A stretch of 64,000 nucleotides of DNA from Diaporthe sp. PMI_573 (taxonomy: Eukaryota; Ascomycota; Sordariomycetes; Diaporthales; Diaporthaceae), in the NCBI GenBank assembly GCA_021399435.1, contig JAJTUP010000019.1, positions 744,001 to 808,000 of the forward strand. The letters run 5' to 3'. A model generated the notes under the pieces. It was not told the origin of the DNA. It saw only the letters and a program-made list of their open reading frames with translations, and did no database searches. Positions 54,420 to 64,000 of this stretch are shown piece after piece (the stretch's first letter is position 1; every line of letters starts with the position of its first letter). The position numbers and the translations under genes were made by a program.

Positions 54420-57400
54420 ATGGTATAAACAAGAGTGGGTCAGCGACCCCCCCCCCCGAGCGTTCTCCAAAACGCTCCCGAAAGCTTATGGTTAACAGAG
54501 TCTGAGGACAGGAAGGTGTTTACTCAAGGTTTCTGTCCCAGCCTCGGCTGTGAACCCAGGTCAGCCTGGGGGAGTGTGTTCGAATCTCATTAACTGCACA
54601 TATAGGCATACTTGCATATAACAAGATCCGGCCGCATATTTGCATCAGGTGTAGCTCGGAAGATGTAAATACTAAATAAATGTGTACATATACAAATATA
54701 ATGGAGACCTGTACCTAGGTATGCACACAGGCAACTTCGGCAATGACTTGAGGCACGGTCGGCTAAGTATTTCTGAGCAACGGGCCAGGTCTCTGATCAA
54801 TATTGCCGAGGCGGCTGTAGGTATCATGATTGTCCCTTTGTAGACCTATTACTGCCTACAGGCCTGGCAGAGAGACCTGGAAAGCTCAAGCGAGGGTCTG
54901 TATAAACCTCTGATCAATGTGCTCAGCAGATGCCAAGTAAATTGGGTAGTGAGGTGTGTTGGGTCTAGGCGGCCTGGGAGATACAGCGGGTCGCCGTGCT
55001 GGGGTGTGTTCCCGTCAGCCTTGCAGGGGCATTATCTAAGGTTTGATTATCAGAATCTCGTTAGATGAAGCCTATGTCGACTTGTGGGGCCTGCTGCAAG
55101 AATCGAATCGAAACGGAGCGGGTCGCGAGGCGTGAAACGGGACGAACACCAGCAAACGGAGACCGATTGATGCACACGGACAGAATCGACGACCGAATTG
55201 TGCCATTGAGAGCCCTGGAGTTGACCGATCAGGTGGAGTGTCTCATAGTATGTGTGCCTGCGGCTGGTTTTTTTGTTTGTTGTATTACCTGGAAGCAGCA
55301 GTGTCGGCAGTCACCCTTTCTTCCGCATTTATCAAAAGCAGATGCACACAGCTTGAACCAATTCCTGCAGTCTTGCTTTTTTTTTATCTGTTCAAGGACG
55401 CCTTGACACAGTCCATTCCCGGCGCCAATTCACAATCACGTGGGTAGAGATGCGAATACAAAGACCAGGGATGACGAGGTCAATTCTCCGGAAGCATGCA
55501 TCTGGGCCCCAGAAGCGTGTCTCGTTCCGGCGGGGGTCGAAACAAATTCGAATAATACTACCCCTGTGTCAAAATGATCTTGCCGGCGGTTCGATGCTGT
55601 GTCACCGTCTCAGCATTTCACTACGCGGCCGGCACACACAGAAAGCACATCTCCCGCAGTACAAGCGTCGCCACGATCGCACAGCAGAGGGTAGCCATCT
55701 TAATCAAGCAGTAATCGGACAGTGATTCACCCGTAGTCGAGTATCGCGGCGGGCTCCGAGCGATGGAGCCATTGTCAGCGGCGGCACGGCTATGGACATT
55801 GGCCCACTGGCACCTGGGAGGCTCAAAGAGAGGTCCCACCCGTTTCCAAGAGTGATAGACCCATCCTCGCACACTACATGACCTGGCAACAGTTACACCA
55901 GCCGGAAAAGCGCCTATGTATGTTTTGAGATATTTCCACGGTTCGCCACTATTCTTGTATTACCAGCCAAATAAAAAGGTCTAGCCTCACGTGGACTATA
56001 TGAGAGGTTAATCAATATCATGAGCGATGTGATCTGGAACCTGCAAGTATCCAACGGTTGTGTGCATCCTTCGGGGGCAGTGCCCGCAAATGTAGTGGCT
56101 TGTACCAAAAGCTGCGGCTTCCCTCAGCACAACACGATGCGGCCCGAATTTGCGACAACGGTCCTGATATTGCTCTTCGCCCTGAAAACGATTGGCGAAC
56201 CACCGCAGCGAGCAACAATGTGGTACTCAGAAGCGCCACTAGGTGCCACAGCCTTGGGGTCTGTCTCAGGGATCGGTTCACTGAGGCTGGGATTCCTCAG
56301 CTTGGCCAATGCCTTGTATATTCGGACTTGCCATGTCAACCCGGCGAGCACCTGTTGTCCGCAGACTTTCACACGGAGCATCAAGCAGGCTGGACACAGG
56401 TTTGTCTGCGACCTTGCGACAGCGCCCGTGGTCCCCTCCCTGCTCGCCTCTTCAAAACATACCGGACTGGCGAACCCAATAGATCTGTGACACTGGCCGT
56501 GTCTGGAGTGGACACTAACTGGTTTTCTGGCAGCAAGAGAGATCCAACCAGCCTCCAAATGGACTCCTGTTTTGGAGGTTTGAAAAAACAGGGCCTTCAC
56601 CCCCTGAATTTCGCTGTACGACTGTGTTGGTTGCATATTACACAAGTGTGACTTTCCTGCCATCCACAAAAAGCATTTGCCCTGTCACCACTGGACGGTA
56701 TGCGTCAAGCCCTTCCAGCCGCTCGGTCTAGCACGGTCTATTTATTTCCGAGTCGTCAAAAAGAGGGATGTGCAACTTCATTTGATGCCGGAAACACTCC
56801 CATGTCGTTAATTTTGACTCGAGCGGGGCATGAACTCGCCTGGAGAGCCACCTGGAGAGCCAGCAACAGTTAAGAGCAGTCGCGGCTCCGGAGACCAAAC
56901 CCGTCTCATTCTTCAACCTCGATTTTCTTGCTTTTAAAGAAGCAAGGAAGAAAGTCCTCTTGGAGACACCCGGGCACGCTTACTTGTATCTGTTGAACGT
57001 CCATGCCACCTCTCCCATTGAACTGGTATCGTCCATTGCATAAAGCTCGGACTGAGAAACCCTCCACTACGGTGGACAGCACAGAAAGCTATCTGATGCA
57101 TGAGGATATACAAAACACAGACTACTACTTAATTAGCCCGAGTACGCTCTCCGCTAACGTCTATTCTGATTGGGACTGCCAAAGAAGACGGATGGACACC
57201 GAGGCTTGCAGCTAGTAACAGCTCGCTCACATTCCAGGATCTGCCAATTTGTCAGCCCTACTAGTAGCTGTGCCCAGTCGATATGCCCGTCTACTGCAAG
57301 GGGTGAAGGGGCAACGAGATGTGCATGCTTGTACTTGTCGACCAGTGAGCGCGTCAGCAGATTGCCGGTGGTCGCGCACCACAGCATTCCATTCAACCAC

Positions 57401-57816
57401 ACATGCGCCATCCTCTAGGGCTCGCTCCCACGACTCTAGCTTCAGGGTGGGCGCCACCTTTGAGGCCGAAGGTGGCTACGCATAAGTTCTTTTGGATACC
57501 GGGGTATAAAACATCCCGGCCGTCTTTTCTTTTAATCAACGCACGTCTTGTCGGTGTAAACCGGCCAGTCTGCCAGTCCCACTTCATTGCCGCCCGCTAT
57601 CATACATGTATCCGAGTACAGATATGCACCCGCGTGTTATCTTGCCTTGGACTTGCCCGTACGATACCGTTCCAGTATACTGCCAAGCCAACCTTATCGC
57701 TCGCCCTCCCGCTTCGATCGAGGCCTTGCAGTATTTTCTTCCCACCCACACTATTCTTCCTTCTGGACAACAACGCGAAAGAAGAAAGAAGGGGGGAAAA
57801 AAACCGAAACGGCGTA
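54420..57816. other. 3.4-kb stretch without a defensible gene
   Basis: The left end is the 3' UTR of the 78-aa gene, with AATAAA near 54673. Between about 56020 and 56670 three frames on two strands are open for 470-590 bp at once, but none shows a motif or splice-linked family match. The right end is the promoter and leader of the permease gene, with an open frame running into it from 57403 that is not permease-like before 57817. Confidence 0.5.
54458..54477 (+). other. Hairpin in the 3' UTR of the 78-aa gene
   Basis: GAGCGTT and AACGCTC form a perfect 7-bp stem with a six-base loop, directly after a run of 11 C (54447-54457). Confidence 0.5.
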
Positions 57817-59813
57817 ATGGTTCTCCATAAGCCAGGCACAGATATAGAAAGAGGAGGGGTGGGAGGCAGTATGGAAGAAAAGGACCTCGCTATCGAGACC
57901 GAGGAGGAGACACACTCTGCCGCTGGAAGAACGCCGGCCTGTGATGAGCAAAGGGGCTTCTTCGCGAGAGTTCAGGGCTTTGCCGGCAGGTTTGGTGTTG
58001 AACAACGGGGCATCGAGCGGGTGCTCCCGGACGAAAGGACCGACACAAGTGTGAGCAATGTCGGGACTCTGGTAAGAAGCCTCACAGCCTCACAGCCTCA
58101 CAGCCAGCCAGGAAGCGAGGCGGATGAGACATGTGCCCTACTCGCGAGGTAGATGCCACCCTTCTGACCTGATACCAGTGGATGTCGGCGAACATGACTG
58201 TCTCAACCTTTGCATTAGGAGCCCTGGCGCAACCTGTCTTCGGGCTCGGCTTCGTTGACGCAGCATTGACGGTCGTCTGCATCAACGTCCTGGGCATCCT
58301 CCCCGTCAGTTTTTTCTCAACCTTTGGCCCTCGCTTCGGCCTGCGCCAGATGGTCTTGTCGCGCTTCTACTTCGGGGGCTCTTATGGTGTCAAACTCAGT
58401 CAGTCGTACCACACGTCCTTGCCACATCACGGACGCGCTTCCCTTTCCCCCCTTCGACAGACTCATGCCCCCCCGCCCCCCCGCGGCAAAGACATTACTG
58501 ACGAGCTTGTTTCCAAAAGTCGCAATATTCAACATCCTAGCATGCTTAGGCTGGTCCTCCGTCAATGTTATAGTCGGGGCCCAGCTCCTTACCGCAATCA
58601 ACCCGGGGTCCCATGCCCTGCCCGGCTGGGCAGGAATCCTGATTATAGCCTTGTCTACACTTCTCATCACCACCTTCGGCTACCGCCTGGTGCACGCCTA
58701 CGAGCGATGGTCCTGGCTCCCAGTTCTGGTCATCTTCTGCATCGTCGCAGGAGAGTTCGGAGCCTCGGGCAAGTTCGCCGCCCTGCCCCTCATGTCTGGC
58801 AAAGCTGAGGCAGGCTCCGTCCTGAGCTTCGCCGCGAGCGTGTTCGGCTTTGCCACGGGCTGGACGTCCATGGCCGCCGACTACGCCGTCTACCAGCCCG
58901 AGACCCGTCCCCGGCGGACGGTCTTCCTGTGGACCTTCGGGGGCCTGCTCTTCCCCCTGGTCTTCACTGAGCTCCTCGGCGCCGCAGTCATGACGGCCTA
59001 TGCCCTGGACCAAGGCTTCGCGGACGCATACGACACCAACCGTAAGCAGCTTCTGGATACAATTCTTAACCCCCTACAGAAGAAACTTCTCCCCTCTGTG
59101 GCACATGGCTCAAAGAACTTGCCACACTGCTGGCTCTGAAACAGGCCACGGCCACATTGTGATCTATCCCCCCCCCCCCGATTTGTACGAAAACTACTCC
59201 CTTGGTCCTTTGGTAGCTGATTCCGAATGCTGCAGATATTGGCGGGGTTCTCGCCCTGGTGCTGGTCCCGAGGCTGGGTGCGTTTGGAAGGTTCTGCCTG
59301 GCCGTGCTGGCGCTGAGCATCGTCGCCAATAACTGCCCCAACATCTACAGCGTGTCACTGTCGCTCCAGGTCCTGGCCAGGCAGACCCAGCGCATCCCCC
59401 GCTTCGTGTGGCCGGCCGTGGCGACAGCCGTCTATGTTGCCATCGCGATCCCCGGATACAGCAAATTCGAGGAGGTGCTCGAGAACTTCATGCTCCTTAT
59501 CGGCTACTGGCTGGCTATTTATGAGGGCATCGCCCTGACCGAGCACTTTGTCTTCCGCAGGACCAGCGGCTACGTCGTCGACGACTACGCCACGCCCAGT
59601 AAGCTGCCTCCTGGCTACTCCGCGCTGTGTGCTTTCCTGTTTGGGGTCATGGGGGCGGTCCTGGGGATGGCACAGTCGTGGTATGTTGGACCAATAGGAA
59701 AGCTGTGCGGTGATGAATTCGGCGGCGATGTCGGATTTGAGCTGGCGTTCGGTTTCAGCGCTGCGGCTTATCTGGTCTTAAGATCGGTCGAGAGGGAGTG
59801 GTTCAGGAGATGA
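57817..59813 (+). CDS. NCS1-family purine/cytosine-type permease (Fcy2/FcyB-like)
   Basis: Exons 57817-58071, 58179-58398, 58520-59041 and 59236-59813 give 524 aa, the normal size. NCS1 permeases are 12-helix plasma-membrane symporters for purines, cytosine, pyridoxine or related compounds. After a hydrophilic, acidic N-terminus (1-85) come SANMTVSTFALGAL, LSRFYFGGSYGVKL joined by splicing to IAIFNILACLGWSSVN and VIVGAQLL, ATGWTSMAADYAVYQPE, and LSIVANNCPNIYSVSLSLQVL. These are Fcy2-subfamily motifs. Introns are 107, 121 and 194 bp; the second starts GTCAGT and ends AAAAG, and the third contains a run of 12 C. All joins restore conserved helices. The first ATG near a good context is 57817; an in-frame Met about 19 codons later is possible. 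The substrate cannot be read from the sequence. It is convergent with the IQGAP gene. Confidence 0.93.
58078..58104 (+). repeat. 8-bp tandem repeat, unit GCCTCACA, in permease intron 1
   Basis: About three and a half copies directly after the splice donor. Confidence 0.85.
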
Positions 59814-60199
59814 GAGCTGAGCTGGACGGCTACTCACAGTGCATAACGACGCAACGGGCCAGGCTACGGCCACTGGATCAAGTGTCTCAATCTGCACTGC
59901 TACACAGTTTCTGTGGCTGGTTTCCATATGATCCAGTAATCAATTCGACTCGAAAGCAAATGCAGAACACGCCTTTAACACCGACTCTGCCTGTGGGTGG
60001 GCTAAATAGGTATCCATGAGTCCATCCATCCATCCATTCAACCAAAACTCAGTCCTGCGTCCCGTACGATTCATTTCCTGCGTCATGTCATATGACCAGC
60101 CATAGTCGTCGTCCTCATCCAAGTCATCCGTCATCCTTCGTTTCCGCAATGCTCGCCCATGACTACACCCGCTCATAATGGCCCCTGACCCATCACCCA
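59814..60199. other. Intergenic region between convergent permease and IQGAP genes
   Basis: 386 bp holding two facing 3' UTRs. A CCATCCAT-type short repeat lies near 60019-60037. I see nothing else. Confidence 0.6.
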
Positions 60200-63100
60200 T
60201 TACTGGGTCTTGTAAAACTTCTTGTACACCAAGTGCAGCAGCAAATTGACGTTCAGCTTCAGATTCCCCTCGAATAGCGTCATAAACTGGTGGCTCTCGA
60301 ACTGCGCCTGCAGTAGGTCTTCAATGGGGACCAAGGCACTGGCGCCTGGGATCTGAATGTGGCCCCTCGAGCCCTCGATCGCAAACACTCCGACCTGGTC
60401 GCAAGAGATGGTGAGGTTGATCTTGTCCCAGTCACGGTCCGCTGTGCCTGTCCATTGAACTAGCACGCCCTTGTCCATGAGCTGCCGCGCGCTGTACTTG
60501 TACGAGCCGAACTTGGGTACGCGGCCGCTGCGTTCAAGCTCTCGCTGGTGGTTGTACTGGCGGGTGAAGGGGAGGAGGAACTTCTTCTTTCTGTAGTAGG
60601 AATTAGAGCGCGCCCTATTACGCTGTAGGCATGTTCTAGGGAGAAAGTTGTACTTACCCTTTGTTCTTTTGCAGTGTTGACATGGCCTGTTCGATGTAGT
60701 CGTCGTAGCTCTTGCGCTGCTGCTCAAGGTATTTGGCCTTCTCGTGCAGGTTGCCGAGAGTAAGGCGCACGCCTTCTACCTCGCGCTGTCTTTGAATCCT
60801 CCTTCTGCTCTTTGTGCGGATATCGAGGGCGATGGCGTTGAGCACATCTTGGTAATGGTTATGTTTTGAGATCCGACCCATGTGCTCAAGTGCCATGACG
60901 TTTTGAAGGGCTGTCCGCTTGAGCTCATGGTAAGACATCCTCGTGACATCGACCATGTTGGCGTCAGAGTAGGCTCCCCTGGTGTTATCGCTCCCGGCGA
61001 AGTCCTCGTGCAGCACCATCTCCCACTTGCGCTCATCCTCGGGCGTGATTGGCTTGACCAGGATTTCGAGGAGGTTCGCGCCGCTTTGAACGCGTATGAT
61101 ATACAAGACGCATCGCTTCGTCTCCATAAACAATGCCTTGACCTCGGCCTCTGGGTCATCGACATCATGCAGCTTTGGCGTGAGAAACATTTGGATATCG
61201 GATGAGCCCGTAGCTGTCATCTCGTTCTCGTTGTTCTTGGCGCTACCAAGATCTTGTATGATCTCACGCAGCACATCGTCACGGTTGGGGCAAATGAAGG
61301 GGAGATCGTTGGCCACCAGGTTGTGAATGGCAAAAATGTCGCTCATCTTGATGTACAGTGTTGGCCTGTTCTTCGCGTACAGGTCGTTGAATTCATCAAT
61401 GTCGAATGTGCTCTCGGCGTCGGGCACCGAAATCAGTTCCCTCATGATGTGGGCCAGACGCTCGATGGAGTCTCCGATGAAAGCGTTGAGGGGCTGTAAA
61501 TAGACGTTTTCACCACCAAAGTGTCGGCCAGAAGCAACCTGCCCGAGCACCTTTGCGACCTCGCTCAAGTTGCGCTTTTGCAGAGGGCTAAGCTGCTTCT
61601 CAATGACCCCAACATTTTCCGGCGAGGTCAGCGCATTGTGAAGATAGAACCGCCAGAACCAGTGCGCAACCATCTGGAGTAGTTGTTGCTGTGGCTCCCG
61701 CTTGAAGTGTTGGCAGAGGAACTGGAACATTTGCTGGCACAGATATCGCATGCCATATGGGAGTCGTGGAAGGAGTTCTTCCAGGGCCAGTAAGAACTGA
61801 TCGCAGATTTCGCGGAGGTCGCGGAGGTGGTCAATGAATAGTTCTCGGGTCTCCGGATCTTTTATAGCCAGTTCCCTGGGAATGTCCAGCGGCCTCCTGC
61901 TGGGCTGGCCAGTCCGGAGCTCTTCATTGTTGATAGCAGACCGGTAGATCTGCATCGGGTCGCTCTCCAGATCCAGCGCAGGGTCTTCAATGATGTTGTC
62001 CCGGATCAAGGGCCCTAGAAGGTCTCGCAGGTATTTCCTGTCGCGTGGAGACCGGGTGTAGTTGCTGAGAAGCTTTGTCCAAAAGAAGTTGCCGCGCAGG
62101 TACTCTTGGACGGCGTTGCATGCCTCAATCTCTTCCTTGATCGAGCGTGCTACAAGTTTGAGGAGGTAGTACTCCTCGCGTCGCTTCTGAGCATATCCAA
62201 GCAGTCCCATCATCAGAATCTCAATACGCTTGCATTCCTTCTCCGCAGTGCCTTGCTCGCGGACACGCTTGAACAGACGTGCCAGATATTGGGGCTGTGT
62301 CTGCAGGTTGAAGAAGAGCTGCTGGTACAGATCGAGCTTCTTTCGGGAGCTCTTGTTGAGGGCCTTGAGGTCGAACTGGTTCGCCGTGATCATGGAACTG
62401 TTAGCAAGTAGCGTGCCTGCGTGTCCACCGTAGTTGTGTTGATGTCGCACAACCTCGTCCAGCGTGATTTTGTTCTTGACGAGCAACGCGATCTTAATAT
62501 CAAGCTGGTCGATGTACTGTTCCAGCATTTCATTCTGCCTGACCTGCTGAACCACGGTCTTCCTCATGCGCTCAAACTCCACCTCCTCGTGGAAGTCAAA
62601 ACCGCTGTCATTGAGAAGATGAACAAAGTTCTTGACTGCCCCGACTGGTGGGTTCTTGCCAGTCGTGAGACTCTTGTACGCTTCACCTTGAAGCTTTCCT
62701 CTGACGAAACTTTGGATCTTGACGACTTTCTGCATGTTCTCGTGGAAATGCCGCTTCTTCTCTTCGAACCTTGCTCGAACAATAAAAGCTTTTGCGGCGG
62801 CTTGGACAGCGATGATAGATTCTTCTTCCTCCTCAAGCGCGCTGATCAGGAAACCGACATTCTCCCTAAGCATCGCAGCCCTGATAAGTGACTGCAGGCC
62901 GACAACGGCATCCTCATGAGATTCGAGCTCCTCGAGCAAGGCCAAGTGTTTCGCGCGAAACAGGTCACCACGTATGCACGCTTGAAAATAAGTAATAAAG
63001 GGCGTCTGCTTCGCCAATGCTTGGCGGTCGTTGGCAAGTTGCTGCCGTCGGAGCATGCCCCGAATAGCGGACTGGAGGTCGACGAGTTCAAGCTCATGGT

Positions 63101-64000
63101 CAGCCAGGCCGTCGAGGAGCTTCGCAACATCGCGGCGAACAGCGCCTGCGCGGACGCATGCCTGCAGCGCCTCTATCGTTGATGAGTTCTGGCTTAGCTC
63201 AGACTTAGTTTCTTGGATGGCCATTCTTGCCTTTCTTCCGCGACAAGCAGCTTGGAGAGACTCCCACTCAGGGGTGTAGTGTTGAAGAGTCTTCCTCTGC
63301 ACGGCGGCCTGCTTTCTGGTCAGCATTGCACGTGCGGCGGCCTGGAGGCCGGTGATGGCCTGAGCCTGTCTTGCAAGGAGTTCCTGGTCGTCGTCCAACC
63401 TGTTCCTCAGAAGCGCTCCACGGAGAGCAGCCTGGAACCTAGCGATAGGGCCAGCCATGCGAGCCGTCTCCTGCTTCTGGCGAACGACGTTCTGGCGTGT
63501 GAGGTATCCCAGAAACGCCGCTTGAACATCGCGAACAGGCCCAGACACTCGAGCCAGCTGAGAGCGCACGTCTCGTACCTCGCTACGGACTTTCGCAGCC
63601 CGTATCATGCTCTGCAACTCAAGGATGTCACCCTCCATGTTTTTCCAGAGACTGTCTTTTTGCATCTGCCTCCGCCGGACGAGAAAACCTCGGGCTGCGC
63701 TTTGGAGATTGACGGCGAAGCGCCTCATCTGCAGTCTGTATCCGATTACTTGCCGGGTCCAGTCTCCGCGGATGCGTGACTGAAGGTCGACCAAGCAGTC
63801 CTCTGTGTTCCAGAGACGTTGCATGACCTTGCCCAACCTCATCCTGCACATGGCGCCTCTGATCTGAGCTTGAAGTTCAAGGACGGCGTCTTCGTGCTCC
63901 GAAAGCTCCCGGTCGATCCTCTCTTCTTCGGTCTCCACAGGCTCAGGCGGTGCTTGCTCGCCAAAATCGGCACCCATCGTACCGAAGCTGGGCATATTGA
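60200..64000 (-). CDS. iqg1: IQGAP-family cytokinesis protein (Iqg1/Rng2), C-terminal part, 5' end outside window
   Basis: The exon runs from the right edge to 60658, and the last exon is 60590-60200 after a 67-bp intron; about 1240 residues are visible. The frame stays open to the edge, and the N-terminal calponin-homology domain expected for the family is missing, so the gene is partial. About 14 degenerate IQ motifs follow one another (VDLQSRIRG, VNLQSAARGFLVRRR, VKIQSFVRGKLQ), binding sites for calmodulin and myosin light chain. A RasGAP-related domain spans about 610-900 of the visible part (LLKLVARSIKEEIE, NFFWTKLLSNYTR, LPYGMRYLCQQM). It appears to lack the arginine finger, as in other IQGAPs, so it probably binds Rho-type GTPases without stimulating hydrolysis. 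A RasGAP_C domain follows, ending across the intron with GKKKFLLPFTRQY and LHLVYKKFYKTQ. The protein organises the actomyosin ring at septation. Confidence 0.95.

Overview
The window is nuclear DNA of a filamentous ascomycete (Pezizomycotina), most likely a Sordariomycete; the genus cannot be fixed from the sequence. The evidence is short GT-AG introns (mostly 53-150 bp) with CTGAC or CTAAC branch sites, long pyrimidine-rich leaders, genes on both strands with no operon logic, and a gene set typical of moulds: a KMT6-type H3K27 methyltransferase, a Pil1-type eisosome protein, a LaeA-like methyltransferase, an NmrA-like protein and small secreted cysteine-rich proteins. I saw no intact tRNA, rRNA, CRISPR array or intact transposon.

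Layout, left to right. 0-27 kb is mostly a conserved housekeeping block: the 3' end of a WD40 (WDR6/Rtt10-like) gene; a PPZ-type phosphatase; on the minus strand a KMT6/E(z) methyltransferase followed in the same frame, after a single TAG, by a 363-codon ORF with a duplicated domain; the eisosome gene pil1; the NatC subunit NAA38 divergent from the DNA repair nuclease rad2/XPG; mitochondrial ATP synthase subunit g; and, after 3.8 kb without a gene, a LaeA-like methyltransferase. 26.9-38.5 kb is 11.6 kb with no gene I can defend, only low-complexity tracts and possible exon relics.

38.5-51 kb is gene-dense again: TFIIA large subunit (toa1), an NmrA-like protein, cdc20 with a degenerate copy of its own 3' end just downstream, a Kelch-BTB protein and an isochorismatase-like hydrolase. 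51-57.8 kb is sparse and carries two small secreted cysteine-rich protein genes, one of them (60 aa, two exons) too short and split for simple ORF calling. 57.8-64 kb holds an NCS1 purine/cytosine-type permease and the 3' part of an IQGAP-family cytokinesis gene that runs off the right edge.

The genes do not form a biosynthetic cluster or one pathway. The most unusual items are the in-frame TAG between kmt6 and the duplicated-domain ORF, the decayed tandem copy of the cdc20 3' end, and the pair of secreted protein genes. Exon joins were read by eye from splice consensus, frame and family similarity, without transcript data.
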